DNA of 38,214 nt from Pseudomonadota bacterium (GCA_023954855.1 JAGSGY010000054.1:1-38214); one strand, 5' to 3'. Counted from the first letter of the stretch, positions 7,435-16,445 are shown. A program made the numbers and translations. Notes: a model not told the origin generated them from the sequence alone.

Positions 7435-8397
7435 ATGCGCTTTGTCTCTCTGGCCCTGTTTTTGGCCGCCTGCACGCCCAATGACCTCTACTGTCAGGGA
7501 GACCAGTGCTCGTTCAACGAAACGGACGCAGACACCGACACGGACACCGACAGCGACACCGATACGGATACCGATAGCGACTCGGATGCCGACTCGGACG
7601 CAGACACCGACACCGACATCACCCCCGGTGACGGCTGCCACGCCGTCGACCCCATGGACGGCACCTGGACGCGCACCTACGCGACCACCTTCCGCACCAA
7701 CGGCGCCGAGCAGACGGGAACCGAGGTCCACACCGGCCGCGGCGGCACCGGTCCGTACGTCTACGACAGCGTGATCGAGATCGCTGGCGGCGGCCTGATG
7801 ACCGAGCCGGCTTGGGGCTGGAATGCCTCGATCACCCGCACCTGTTCCGGCGGAGAGGCCCAGCTCGTCGAGTGGGATGGCACCCGCTACTCGGCGATGA
7901 CCATCGTGCCCGGCTTCCCGATCGCGATGCCCTTCGACCTGAAGATCAGCTACCCGCCGAAGACCTACCTCTCGGACTTTGCGTCGCTGCAGGCCGGCAC
8001 CGACTGGACCTACGACCTCTCCCTCTCTGTGGAGATGGGCCAGGACACGGGCTCGACGGTCTTCAGCGTTCCCGCCGAGGGCACCTTCATCTCGTGGGGC
8101 GCCACCGACGTGACCGTCCCTGCGGGGACCTTCCGCGCGATCAAGATCACCGGTACCTTCACCGAAGACTGGTCGGACGCTAGCGGCGTCAACCTGCCGA
8201 TTCCCGGCCTCTCCGACCTGTTCAACCCCTTCGAGATGATGGGCATCAACGTGGGTGGCAACACCAACGGCGACGTCGAAGCCTGGTACGTACCCGGCGT
8301 TGGCGTGGTGAAAGAGTCGGTCATTGACCGCGATGCCAGCGAGATCATCGAAGAGCGCGTTCTGCAGTCGTACACCGGCCTGACCGCCGTCGAGTAG
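7435..8397 (+). CDS. Lipoprotein with Asp-Thr/Ser-Asp linker and C-terminal beta domain
   Basis: The 320-residue protein opens with a short lipoprotein signal peptide (LFLAAC, lipid-anchored Cys13). A cysteine-containing stretch follows, then a low-complexity acidic linker of alternating Asp with Thr, Ser or Ala (about residues 30-62). The remainder (about 66-320) is rich in Gly, Thr and aromatic residues and looks like an all-beta extracellular or periplasmic domain, without a recognised family. Acidic linkers of this kind are common in Myxococcota surface lipoproteins and probably keep the domain away from the membrane or bind calcium. The next lipoprotein gene starts only 5 bp after the stop, so the two form an operon. 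The start has GAGG at about 7425-7428. Confidence 0.88.
   Translation: MRFVSLALFLAACTPNDLYCQGDQCSFNETDADTDTDTDSDTDTDTDSDSDADSDADTDTDITPGDGCHAVDPMDGTWTRTYATTFRTNGAEQTGTEVHTGRGGTGPYVYDSVIEIAGGGLMTEPAWGWNASITRTCSGGEAQLVEWDGTRYSAMTIVPGFPIAMPFDLKISYPPKTYLSDFASLQAGTDWTYDLSLSVEMGQDTGSTVFSVPAEGTFISWGATDVTVPAGTFRAIKITGTFTEDWSDASGVNLPIPGLSDLFNPFEMMGINVGGNTNGDVEAWYVPGVGVVKESVIDRDASEIIEERVLQSYTGLTAVE
7522..7620 (+). repeat. Low-complexity coding repeat (Asp-Thr/Ser/Ala linker)
   Basis: Degenerate hexamers of the type GAC-ACC, GAT-ACG and GAC-TCG encode the acidic linker of the lipoprotein at 7435-8397. Codons are mixed (GAC and GAT; ACC and ACG; AGC and TCG), which indicates an old repeat that has drifted at the DNA level while the protein pattern was kept. 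Confidence 0.8.
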
Positions 8398-8402
8398 GGG
8401 TC

Positions 8403-9755
8403 TTGAGGGCCATCGCCTTCGGCATCTTCACGCTTCTCGCACCCGGCTGTGTCGGGAGTCTGTGCCGTGGCGTGGACTGCGAGGATGTCTACCAGGCCGG
8501 CCAGATCTATCTGGTCGACACGACCTCGGCCGAGTCCGAAGTGCTGCGCGCATCCACCACGCTCGCCGACCTGACGGGAACCGTCGACGAGGGCACGGAC
8601 TGGTCCGCTGCCGTGCACCAGACCTCGGTCTTCGTCGGCATGCCGGAGTCGAGCCGCATCGCCAAGTGGGAGCCCGAGGCCGATGGAAGCTCGGTCAGCA
8701 GCCTCTTCGTGTGGCGTGGGCCATGGCGCGAACTTGGCGCAGAGGTCGTCGTCGTCGACCCCCGCGACAACGGCATTCCGGACCTCTGGGCCTCGGCGCC
8801 CGGCCACGGCTTGGATGCCGGAGCGGTGATTCAGTGGCGTGCCGCACGTGCGGGAGGGCGTGCCGCCGACGCCAACTTGGTGCTGCACGGCGCCTCCCCC
8901 GCGGACCGCCTCGGAGAGACGCTCGTCGCCTGCCCAGACCTCACCGGCGATGGCCTCCCCGACTTGCTGGTGGGCGCCCCCCGCATGTCGCACGCTGCAG
9001 ACTCTGGACTGGGAACGCGCGCCGGCGGCGTCTTCCTGTTGCCCTCTGAAGCCGAGCTGGTGGGCGAGCTCTCCTACGCGGAGTGGTCGGAGCAGGCCAT
9101 CCTCTGGTCCAGCGCAGAATCCGGAGCCGCCGTCGGAAGCGCTGTGGCCTGCGGTGGCGACCTCACAGGCGATGGCGTGCCCGACATCGCAATTGGCGCT
9201 CCGGGCGCTGGAGACACCCGTGAGGGCGCCGTATGGGTGCTTTCTGGTGCGGACCTGCCACCCGCGGGAGCACTCGACACACCCACGACGGTCGGAAGCG
9301 CCGCACACAGTTGGCTCGGAACCGCCCTGGCGATCGGTGATCTCGACGCGGACGGCGTGCACGAACTCGCGGCAGGTGCCTCCGGAGCCAACGCGGGCGC
9401 CGGTGAGGTCCAGGTCTTCTACGGACCCGAGATGCAGCTGCCCCGGACGGTGATTGCGCCCGTCGCCAAGGACGAGCCCCCCCACGTGGGGAGCGCGCTT
9501 CTCATGACCGACCTCGATGCGGACGGCCATGCCGACCTGTTGGTCGGGGCAGCCGACTGGGTCGACGGTGCCGACTTCGACGCGGGAATCCTTGCGATCT
9601 GGTCAGGCAGCACCGCGCGTCTCGCACCGAACCTGACGCTCGGCGAGGACGAGGACATCACCTACAGCGCTGACCACCCCTTCCAGCGCCTCGGAAGCGG
9701 CATGGTCGCCCACCCACTCGGCCTGATCGTCGAGGGACGAACCCGCGGCTTCTAG
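8403..9755 (+). CDS. FG-GAP repeat (integrin-alpha-like beta-propeller) lipoprotein
   Basis: The 450-residue protein begins at a TTG, the only start codon in frame directly before the signal peptide, with TAGGGG just upstream. The signal peptide ends in LLAPGC, a slightly atypical lipobox (Pro at -2), giving Cys16 as lipid anchor. At least four FG-GAP-type units with calcium-binding Asp loops are visible: DLTGDGLPDLLVGAP, DLTGDGVPDIAIGAP, DLDADGVHELAAGAS and DLDADGHADLLVGAA. A seven-bladed propeller is likely. Such proteins are surface-exposed and bind ligands or partners; the ligand is unknown. It follows the Asp-linker lipoprotein after 5 bp. Its stop overlaps the convergent phosphatase stop in a CTAG at 9752-9755. 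Confidence 0.88.
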   Translation: MRAIAFGIFTLLAPGCVGSLCRGVDCEDVYQAGQIYLVDTTSAESEVLRASTTLADLTGTVDEGTDWSAAVHQTSVFVGMPESSRIAKWEPEADGSSVSSLFVWRGPWRELGAEVVVVDPRDNGIPDLWASAPGHGLDAGAVIQWRAARAGGRAADANLVLHGASPADRLGETLVACPDLTGDGLPDLLVGAPRMSHAADSGLGTRAGGVFLLPSEAELVGELSYAEWSEQAILWSSAESGAAVGSAVACGGDLTGDGVPDIAIGAPGAGDTREGAVWVLSGADLPPAGALDTPTTVGSAAHSWLGTALAIGDLDADGVHELAAGASGANAGAGEVQVFYGPEMQLPRTVIAPVAKDEPPHVGSALLMTDLDADGHADLLVGAADWVDGADFDAGILAIWSGSTARLAPNLTLGEDEDITYSADHPFQRLGSGMVAHPLGLIVEGRTRGF

Positions 9756-10528
9756 CGCTGAATCAGCTCGAGAATCCGGCTGTGGAGTGCGCCATTCGTG
9801 CCGCATACCCCGATGTGCAGCGGGTCCGGGCGATTGAAGGTGTAGCGGGTTCCCGAGCCGTCGGTTGCCTCGCCGCCGCCGGCGAGAATGCAGGCGACGC
9901 CACCGCAGAGGTCCCACTCGTTGCGCGGCTTGGGCGTAAACGAGGCCTCGGCGAGCCCCGCTGCCACGAGCGCGAACTTCCAAGCCACCGAGCCCATCGG
10001 TGTGAAGGTGGCCTCGTCCTTGAGTTCGTCGAACCAGCCCTTCTCGAATTCGGACCGGCTCACAAGCAGGCGGGCGGCGCCAAAGTCGCTCACATCCGAG
10101 GTCTGGACCGGCTCGCCGTTGAGGGTGACGCCCTTGCCCACGGCGCCGGCGACGACCTGGCCGGTTGCCGGGTTGGCGAGCACGCCGACGACGGCTTGGC
10201 CATCGAGAACAAAGCCAACGGACACGCAGAACTCTGGGATGCCGAGGGTGAACTCGCGGGTGCCGTCCACGGGGTCGATGATCCACACGCGGCGGTTCGA
10301 CAGGCGTGCGTCGGTGTCCTTCGTCTCTTCCGAGAGAATCGCGTCGTCGGGAAACGCCGCCGAGATCACGTCAATGAGGATCTGATTGGCCCGCAAGTCG
10401 GCCTCGGTCAGCGGTCCGCGGTCCCCGGACTTCTGCTGCACCGTGAAGTCCTGGGTGTCGTAGATGGCCTTCACAGCGGCCGCTGCCTGGTTTGCAGCGG
10501 CGAGCGCGACGTCGAGTTCGCGGTCCAA
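9752..10528 (-). CDS. cysQ: 3'(2'),5'-bisphosphate nucleotidase (CysQ-like, inositol monophosphatase family)
   Basis: The 258-residue protein has the metal-dependent phosphatase motifs of the inositol-monophosphatase fold: ILSEE (Glu67-Glu68), WIIDPVDGTREF (Asp85, Asp88) and NEWDLCGG (Asp206). The DPxDGTxEF form and the wording around PEFCVSVG resemble CysQ more than SuhB. CysQ removes phosphate from adenosine 3',5'-bisphosphate, the by-product of PAPS-dependent sulfation, and a sulfotransferase gene lies 10 kb away. A role on inositol or sugar phosphates cannot be excluded. The start is TTG at 10526-10528, supported by AGGAGG five bases upstream. The 3' end shares a CTAG stop with the FG-GAP gene. 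Confidence 0.85.
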   Translation of the reverse strand: MDRELDVALAAANQAAAAVKAIYDTQDFTVQQKSGDRGPLTEADLRANQILIDVISAAFPDDAILSEETKDTDARLSNRRVWIIDPVDGTREFTLGIPEFCVSVGFVLDGQAVVGVLANPATGQVVAGAVGKGVTLNGEPVQTSDVSDFGAARLLVSRSEFEKGWFDELKDEATFTPMGSVAWKFALVAAGLAEASFTPKPRNEWDLCGGVACILAGGGEATDGSGTRYTFNRPDPLHIGVCGTNGALHSRILELIQR

Positions 10529-10633
10529 GGGCGCCTCCTTTCGAGTTCACCGGCGAGTAACGCGCGCTGCGGAGTCGATCCGCTCCCAGTCACCGCTCGT
10601 CATGGATAGACTGCATCGCCACCGGGAGCCCGC

Positions 10634-11578
10634 TTGACCGTACAGACCATCGACTGCGACTACTTCGACCAACCCAAGGTCGCCGCCGCCTACCTGATGG
10701 TCGAGGGCGACGAAGCCGCGTTCATCGAGACCAACACCAACGCCGCTGTGCCCCGCCTGCTCGAGCGTCTCGAAGCGAGTGGACTCACTCCGGAGCAGGT
10801 GCGCTACGTGATCATCACGCACGTGCACCTCGATCACGCCGGTGGCGCCGGCCTTCTGATGCAGGCGTGCCCCAATGCCACGCTCCTGGCCCACCCACGC
10901 GCTGCCCCCCACGTCATCGACCCTCGCCGCATCATCGCCGGAGCCACTGCCGTCTACGGACCCGAGCGCTTCGCGGAGCTCTACGGCGAGATCGTGCCGG
11001 TCGCCGAGGACCGGGTGCGGGCCATGGCGGACGGCGAAACCCTGCAGTTCGGCCAACGCACGCTCTCGTTCCTGCACACGCCCGGGCACGCGAATCACCA
11101 CTTCTGCGTGCATGACAGCCGCGAGAACGGCGTGTTCACCGGCGACAGCTTCGGCATCCTCTACCCCGCGCTTCAGAAGGCCGGTCTGTTCGTGTTTCCG
11201 TCCTCCACGCCGACGGACTTCGATGCCGCGGCCGCCCATGTCGCCGTCGATCGCATTGTCGGCACGGGAGCCGAGGTCGCCTGGCCCACCCACTTCGGGC
11301 CCACCTCCCAGCTGGCCGAGATCGCTTCGGAGCTGCACCGTCAGCTGGACGACTACGCCGCTCTCGTGGATGAGGCCGACGCCTCGGGACGCACGGACAA
11401 CGCACTCGACGCCTTTTGTGGCGAGCGCGTACGCGCCTTCTTCGCCGCCGAACTCGCGCAGCACGGGCTGGACGGGGATGCCGACCTCGAGAAGACCATC
11501 GCCATCGATGTGGAGCTGAACGGCCAAGGGGTCGCCTTTGCCGTGAAGAAGCGCCGCTTCAAGCGCTCCAGGCGCTAG
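10634..11578 (+). CDS. MBL-fold metallo-hydrolase
   Basis: The 314-residue protein shows the full metallo-beta-lactamase-fold metal set: THVHLDHAGG (His63, His65, Asp67, His68), His152 in HTPGHANHH, Asp171 in FTGDSFG and His220 in WPTHFG. The C-terminal about 80 residues are an extra helical part with a basic end. Binuclear zinc or iron hydrolases of this type act on thioesters, lactones, phosphodiesters or sulfate esters; the substrate here is not readable. The start is TTG at 10634 with GGGAG upstream. It is divergent from cysQ and convergent with the patatin gene, sharing CTAG at 11575-11578. Confidence 0.85.
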   Translation: MTVQTIDCDYFDQPKVAAAYLMVEGDEAAFIETNTNAAVPRLLERLEASGLTPEQVRYVIITHVHLDHAGGAGLLMQACPNATLLAHPRAAPHVIDPRRIIAGATAVYGPERFAELYGEIVPVAEDRVRAMADGETLQFGQRTLSFLHTPGHANHHFCVHDSRENGVFTGDSFGILYPALQKAGLFVFPSSTPTDFDAAAAHVAVDRIVGTGAEVAWPTHFGPTSQLAEIASELHRQLDDYAALVDEADASGRTDNALDAFCGERVRAFFAAELAQHGLDGDADLEKTIAIDVELNGQGVAFAVKKRRFKRSRR

Positions 11579-12990
11579 CCCTTCATGACCTCGATGGGCC
11601 GCATCATCGCCCGCACGAAGGGCATGTGTGGCTCCATCTCCTCGCGGCCCCAAGCCATCGCGGTGAAGGCGTCGCGCACCGGCGGAACCAGGTTCATCGG
11701 CGAGAGCATGCGCACGAACGGGTGGTAGAGATCCGCGAACTCGAGGTCGCGGTTCACGTTGTCGGCCCGCACGATCTGCTGGACTGGGAACCACGCCACG
11801 CGACGCGCGTTTGGAGCAAAGCAGTCGAGCGCGAGCACGAAGCAGTTGCGACGTCCGCCCACGTCACCGGCCACCGCGGTCTCCCAAGCGATGCGCGCCG
11901 GTACGTTGGAGACCAGTCCGCCCTCACCGAGGCGGGTGATGCCGTGCGAGGCGTAGAGCGTGTCGAGGATGCGGTGCATGCGCGGGTCATCGCGAAGCAC
12001 GTCGTAGTGAATGATGCCGGGAATCGCCGCGGAGAACCCGGCCGCGTCGAGTACATCGAAGTCCTCGGTGCCCTCGGTCCGACCGAGCACCACCTGAACC
12101 AGCTTGTCGCGCCGAGCCAGGAACTCGCGCAGCATCGCCGCGGTCTTCACCACCGTGCGGATGCTTGCCCGCAGGCTGGAGCGCATGTCATCGGCGAGCA
12201 GGGTCTCGTAGTAGTCGAGGTCGTGCTTCATCGCGTCGACGGTCATGCCGGCGGACACGATCTGAAGCGGAATCTCCATGTCAGAGAGCGCCAGCGGACG
12301 TTCCCCATCGAGGAACAGATGGCCGAGGGCGGCGCGCAGGTACAGGCGAAGCGTCGCCGGAATGCCGTAGCGATTCTCGGACTGCAGGACCCGAAACACG
12401 CCGGTCCAGGTCAGGCTGCGAGCCGCCGAGACGAGTGGCGCAGCATCAAAGCGGCGACGGCGCGCACGGAACATGCTCATCAGTGCGCCAATGCTGGTTC
12501 CCGCCATCAAATCGGGGATGAGTCCGCTGCGCTCGAGGGCTTCATAGGCGCCGGGGTAAACGTAGCCGGCACCGCCTCCGCCGCCCGAGACGACGAGGAG
12601 CTTTCGGGTGGTGATCTCCGCTTCGAGGCTGTCGCGATCAATCGGCAGATGCTCGAGGACGGATGCCCGGGCGTTGCGGGTTCGCTCGACGAGGTCGGGA
12701 AGTGCGCGTGCGACCTCCCAGAGCGTCTTCGCCTTCTCGAGTCGCGGCTCCAGCGCTTCGCGAATGCTCATGGCGTGCAAGTGATTCAGTCCGCCAACAT
12801 CGATATCCTCGCCGTCGACGTTGCGGACCTCGGTCAGCCTGGCGAACGACACGACGTAGCGGAGCGCTTCGAGCAGGCTGTGGGCATCTTCGTCGGGCTT
12901 GTCGAGCGCCATGTGCACGATGCGTCGCTCGAGTGCGTCGAAAGGACGACGGCGAGCGGCCCAGCGGTCGGTATCGTAGCGTTGCCTCAT
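11575..12990 (-). CDS. Patatin-like phospholipase with N-terminal DUF3336-type region
   Basis: The 471-residue protein has an N-terminal helical region (about 1-125, including the SFARLTEVRN segment) typical of DUF3336-patatin proteins, followed by a patatin domain. The glycine-rich oxyanion loop SGGGGGAGYVYPGAYEAL is at about 135-152, and the nucleophile motif GTSIG carries Ser166. Where the catalytic dyad aspartate is expected (D-G-G/A), the sequence reads LGEGGLVSN, so Glu356 replaces Asp. The enzyme would act on lipid esters, probably at membranes, but this substitution makes activity uncertain. The ATG overlaps the stop of the upstream nuclease-helicase gene (ATGA, 12987-12990), so the genes are translationally coupled. 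The 3' end shares CTAG with the MBL gene. Confidence 0.88.
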   Translation of the reverse strand: MRQRYDTDRWAARRRPFDALERRIVHMALDKPDEDAHSLLEALRYVVSFARLTEVRNVDGEDIDVGGLNHLHAMSIREALEPRLEKAKTLWEVARALPDLVERTRNARASVLEHLPIDRDSLEAEITTRKLLVVSGGGGGAGYVYPGAYEALERSGLIPDLMAGTSIGALMSMFRARRRRFDAAPLVSAARSLTWTGVFRVLQSENRYGIPATLRLYLRAALGHLFLDGERPLALSDMEIPLQIVSAGMTVDAMKHDLDYYETLLADDMRSSLRASIRTVVKTAAMLREFLARRDKLVQVVLGRTEGTEDFDVLDAAGFSAAIPGIIHYDVLRDDPRMHRILDTLYASHGITRLGEGGLVSNVPARIAWETAVAGDVGGRRNCFVLALDCFAPNARRVAWFPVQQIVRADNVNRDLEFADLYHPFVRMLSPMNLVPPVRDAFTAMAWGREEMEPHMPFVRAMMRPIEVMKG

Positions 12991-15377
12991 GCGGGTTCCG
13001 TGCCAAAGAAGTCGCGAACGGCAGCACCCGGGTCGTCGGCGACCTCTGGCATCCAGTCCTCGGGAAGCAGCGCCGCCACGTCACGCCAGCGAAAACGTCT
13101 GCCGACGAGCAAGACCACGCCGCGGTCTTCAGGGCGACGGATCAGACGCCCAGCGGCCTGAATGACCCGGGTCATGCCAGGAACCAGAGAGGCGTACAGG
13201 AAACCCTGTTCGTACCGAGATTCATAGTACTCACGAAGCAGATCGCGCTCCAAGCCGACAGGAGGAAAGGCGGGCCCCGCCACGAACACAGCATCCAGTG
13301 CGCCGGCCGGCAGGTCGATTCCCTCTCCAAAGATACCGCCCAAAACGGCTGCGAGCACGACTGGCCGTCCCCCTTCGCCCAGTCGAGCGAGCCATTCGGC
13401 GCGAAGGGACGGAGCCATGGCCTTTCCTTGCATCAGCACGTCACGCTCCGCCAATGTCCATCGGCTGGCCAAGTCGTCGAGCATCGCGAAGGAAGGAAAG
13501 AACACCGCGACGTTTCCGGGGACGGCCCGAATACACTCTTGGAGCAGGTCTGCAGTGGGCTGCGCGTCGCGGCGGCGGTCGCGGTAAGCGGTGGACACCC
13601 GAGTGCCGACGAGCACCTTGCGGTTCTCTGGAGGGAACACGCCCTCGATGCGCAGGTGATGCATGTGGTCGGGATTGAGGCCGAGCAGATCGCGATAGAA
13701 TCGCGGCGGCGAGAGCGTCGCGGACGCCCCTACGAAACCGCCCAGTCCCTCGATTCGTGGCCCGAGAAACGGCGACGGGTCCAGGCAAAGTAGAGCAACC
13801 TGCTCATGTCCCGGACGCTGGGCGACGAGCTGCACCGTCTCCTCCCCGGAGTCGACGAGCACCGAGACAAAGCGCGCGACGGCACGGGCGAGGTCGAGAA
13901 AAGCATCCTCACGGTCGTCTGGCCGCCGCTCAGCTGCGCGAAGCAAGGCGTAGTCGAGCCCAAGCTCGTCAAAGCGTTCGGCGAGGTCACGCCAGTGGCG
14001 CTTTGAGAGATCGGCGATGGCCATCCCATCGCGAGCGCGGCCAAAAGCGGCACCCGCAGCGTCGCAGATCGCATCCTCGGTATCGCGAGCCAGCCGAGCA
14101 AAGGCCGCGTAGTCCGGCCGTTCATCGAGCGCCTCGGCCGCCTCACGAGCCATGCGGGCGCTCACCCGCGGCGAGCGGTAGCCACGCGCACGTTCCACCA
14201 GCTGATGCGCCTCATCCACCACGACAATCCACTTGTCGGCGCCCTCAGCGAAGAGCCGGGCGGAACGCACGTCGGGGTCGAAGACGTAGTTGTAGTCACC
14301 CACAACCACATCGACGTGCTCGGCCAGGTCCCGCGCGAGCGCGTGCGGACAGAGCTCACACGACTTGGCCAGCGCAGCGACCGCCTCGGCTCGACCTGGT
14401 TCCAGGGCCACCCCTTTCTGCACCGCGTCGGTCGCGCGGCGCTTGTCGTAGTAGGACTCGGCAAAGCCACAGACCTCGGGCCGGCAATCCACCAGCTCCT
14501 GGAGGCAGGCGTTCTCGCGTGAGGTGAACGCGACCGCCGACAGCTCGAGGCCCTCGGCGACAAAGCGCTCGAGCGTGGCGGCCACCACGCCCTGCTGTGT
14601 GGTGCGGCTCGTCGCCCAGTACACCTGCAGATCGTTCTTGAGCGCGTAGCGAAGCACCGGGTAGAGCACAGCCGCTGTCTTGCCCATGCCCGTGGGCGCC
14701 TCGACCAGCACCGGCTCTCGGGCGGGAAGTGCCTCGAGCAGCCGGTCCACCACCTCGTCCTGCCCAGTCCGCCAACCCGCGAACGGCATCGGCACGGTGG
14801 CCGCGCGGCGACGCTCGAGCCAGGCCAGACGGCGATTGCGCGCCTTCACGAGCTCGGTCACCCGATCGAGAACCAGGGCCTCGACGGCATCGGCATCGAG
14901 TGAGAGTGCAAGCACGTGGCGAGAGCCATCGACCACGCTGATCAGCACGAGCCGGCCGCGCACATCGGCCTTTCCCCCGGCCCGCAGCATGTACAAGTAC
15001 AGCTCGAGCTGCAGCGCGTAGTCGGCCCAGTCGTCGAGTTCAGTTGCGTAGAGCTGAGCCGCGAGCATCGCCGTGGACTTCAGCTCCTCGACGATCGTGA
15101 AGCCACCCTCCTCGGTGAGGCCGTCGACGCGGCCGTGTAGCTTCACCGTCCAGCCCTCCACGACGAGCTGGTGGGTGAGTCGGACCTCGGCCCGGTACGC
15201 GGAATCCTGCTCGGCGCGGTCGGTCTGCCAGGTCTCGTGCACCTGGCGGCCGAGGGCCATGCGTGCCGTTCCGCCGACCATGCGCGGCGACAGATGGCCT
15301 CGTGCCGGCCCCGCCTCGACGAGATCGCGCACCGAGAGCGACAGCGTCTTCGAGGCGTCGTCGTAGCGTAGGGTCAC
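12987..15377 (-). CDS. PD-(D/E)XK nuclease fused to XPD/DinG-type iron-sulfur DNA helicase
   Basis: The 796-residue protein has two parts. Residues about 1-185 form a RecB/Cas4-like nuclease with intact motifs: Asp85 in GRVDG, Glu98-x-Lys100 in VEELK, and Gln123 with Tyr127 in QLELYLYML. Residues about 200-796 form a superfamily-2 helicase: Walker A APTGMGKT (about 227-234), DEAH (about 388-391), and a cysteine cluster (Cys291, 298, 303, 340, 343) where XPD-family helicases bind a 4Fe-4S cluster. Late motifs include SATLS and the terminal QAAGRLIRRPEDRG. A 5'-3' helicase with nuclease activity in DNA repair is likely. The start is GTG at 15377, 9 bp after the upstream helical-repeat gene. The patatin gene overlaps its stop. 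Confidence 0.9.
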   Translation of the reverse strand: MTLRYDDASKTLSLSVRDLVEAGPARGHLSPRMVGGTARMALGRQVHETWQTDRAEQDSAYRAEVRLTHQLVVEGWTVKLHGRVDGLTEEGGFTIVEELKSTAMLAAQLYATELDDWADYALQLELYLYMLRAGGKADVRGRLVLISVVDGSRHVLALSLDADAVEALVLDRVTELVKARNRRLAWLERRRAATVPMPFAGWRTGQDEVVDRLLEALPAREPVLVEAPTGMGKTAAVLYPVLRYALKNDLQVYWATSRTTQQGVVAATLERFVAEGLELSAVAFTSRENACLQELVDCRPEVCGFAESYYDKRRATDAVQKGVALEPGRAEAVAALAKSCELCPHALARDLAEHVDVVVGDYNYVFDPDVRSARLFAEGADKWIVVVDEAHQLVERARGYRSPRVSARMAREAAEALDERPDYAAFARLARDTEDAICDAAGAAFGRARDGMAIADLSKRHWRDLAERFDELGLDYALLRAAERRPDDREDAFLDLARAVARFVSVLVDSGEETVQLVAQRPGHEQVALLCLDPSPFLGPRIEGLGGFVGASATLSPPRFYRDLLGLNPDHMHHLRIEGVFPPENRKVLVGTRVSTAYRDRRRDAQPTADLLQECIRAVPGNVAVFFPSFAMLDDLASRWTLAERDVLMQGKAMAPSLRAEWLARLGEGGRPVVLAAVLGGIFGEGIDLPAGALDAVFVAGPAFPPVGLERDLLREYYESRYEQGFLYASLVPGMTRVIQAAGRLIRRPEDRGVVLLVGRRFRWRDVAALLPEDWMPEVADDPGAAVRDFFGTEPA

Positions 15378-15386
15378 CCGAAGGAA

Positions 15387-16445
15387 CTAAGCCAAACGAC
15401 CGCGCATGGCATCAAAGCCGTACTCGTCGATGACCTCGGCGGCCTGTGCATGCCAGCGCTTCCCCTCCTCGGTGCGTCCGCACGCCGACGCCGCAGCCGC
15501 AGCGCGCAGCAGGTAGTCGCCCACCCACTCGGGCCCGTAGTGCATCTCGTCCGACACAGTCGCCGCATCTCTCCAGGCGTCCGCGGCCTCGGACTGCTGC
15601 CCGGCGAGTGCGAAGCCCACCGCCTTGTAGACGGCCTTGTGATAGTCCTCGCGGCCTCCAGACCAGTCGCGCATGGCCTTGTCGTAGTCGGCGCGACACT
15701 CCTCGAGCACCTCCTCCCAGCCGAGCTCCAGACCCGCGACCATGGTCGCCTCCATGAGGTTGAGGAACTCGTGACGCGACACGTTGGCCTTCTTCAGGGC
15801 CACCGCGTGCATCTCGTGCGCACGCCGTCCCAGAGCCTCGTCCCCCATCCACGCCGCCATACGAAGCGCTGTGCGGGCGATCTCCATCTGCACCCAGTAC
15901 ACGCTCTGGTTTCCGGGCGACGCCCGAGTGTGGCGGTGCGAGCCCGAGCCGAACTGACTCGGCGTCATGCCGTCGTAGCGGTCAATCAGCGCCGTCATGC
16001 CCGCAAGATCCCCACGACACGCCATCTGCCATGAGGACAGCTCGTCCGCGAGGGCCGCCATGTATGGGTCCGAATGCGCCTCGTAGTGGGCCTTCACGGC
16101 TCCGAGGAGCGGCAAGATGCGATCGGTCGCGTAGCCAGCGAAGTCCCAGTACTTGCGAATCGTGTCGTTCGCGACGTGAAACGCCTTGCCCCCCTTGAGG
16201 TGCGCAAACGGCTTTCCGTGGGCGACGACGTCGTCGAGCGACGCGAGCATCTCTTCGGGTCGGTCGCTGTCGCGAAACAGGTCTGCCAGACGCCACGACG
16301 CGGTGTTGAGGAGCTTGTCCTCCTTCGCGAGTCGAGCGAGCTCGATGGCACGCTGAAGGGCTGCAGCTGCCCCATCCAAGTCGCCGGCCTGACGCGCCTT
16401 GCGGGCTTCTCCCAGCTTTCCGTACACCGCGCGCTTGTCGGCCAT
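15387..16445 (-). CDS. Helical-repeat (TPR-like) cytoplasmic protein of unknown function
   Basis: The 352-residue product is predicted all-helical, Ala-rich and without signal peptide or membrane segment. The N-terminal part (about 1-60, with KARQAGDLDGAAAALQRAI) and the C-terminal part (about 270-340) have the spacing of tetratricopeptide-like helical pairs. The central part has many aromatic residues and a Gly/Ser/His patch (about 165-175). No enzymatic motif is seen. The ATG at 16445 has GGAGGG upstream on the minus strand. It sits 9 bp before the nuclease-helicase gene in the same directon, which suggests co-expression; a functional link to DNA repair is only inference. Confidence 0.8.
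   Translation of the reverse strand: MADKRAVYGKLGEARKARQAGDLDGAAAALQRAIELARLAKEDKLLNTASWRLADLFRDSDRPEEMLASLDDVVAHGKPFAHLKGGKAFHVANDTIRKYWDFAGYATDRILPLLGAVKAHYEAHSDPYMAALADELSSWQMACRGDLAGMTALIDRYDGMTPSQFGSGSHRHTRASPGNQSVYWVQMEIARTALRMAAWMGDEALGRRAHEMHAVALKKANVSRHEFLNLMEATMVAGLELGWEEVLEECRADYDKAMRDWSGGREDYHKAVYKAVGFALAGQQSEAADAWRDAATVSDEMHYGPEWVGDYLLRAAAAASACGRTEEGKRWHAQAAEVIDEYGFDAMRGRLA

Noticed and set aside
11416-13161. 581-codon plus-strand frame opposite the patatin gene
   Set aside because: Antisense to well-supported genes and overlapping the 3' part of the MBL gene in another frame; no motif.
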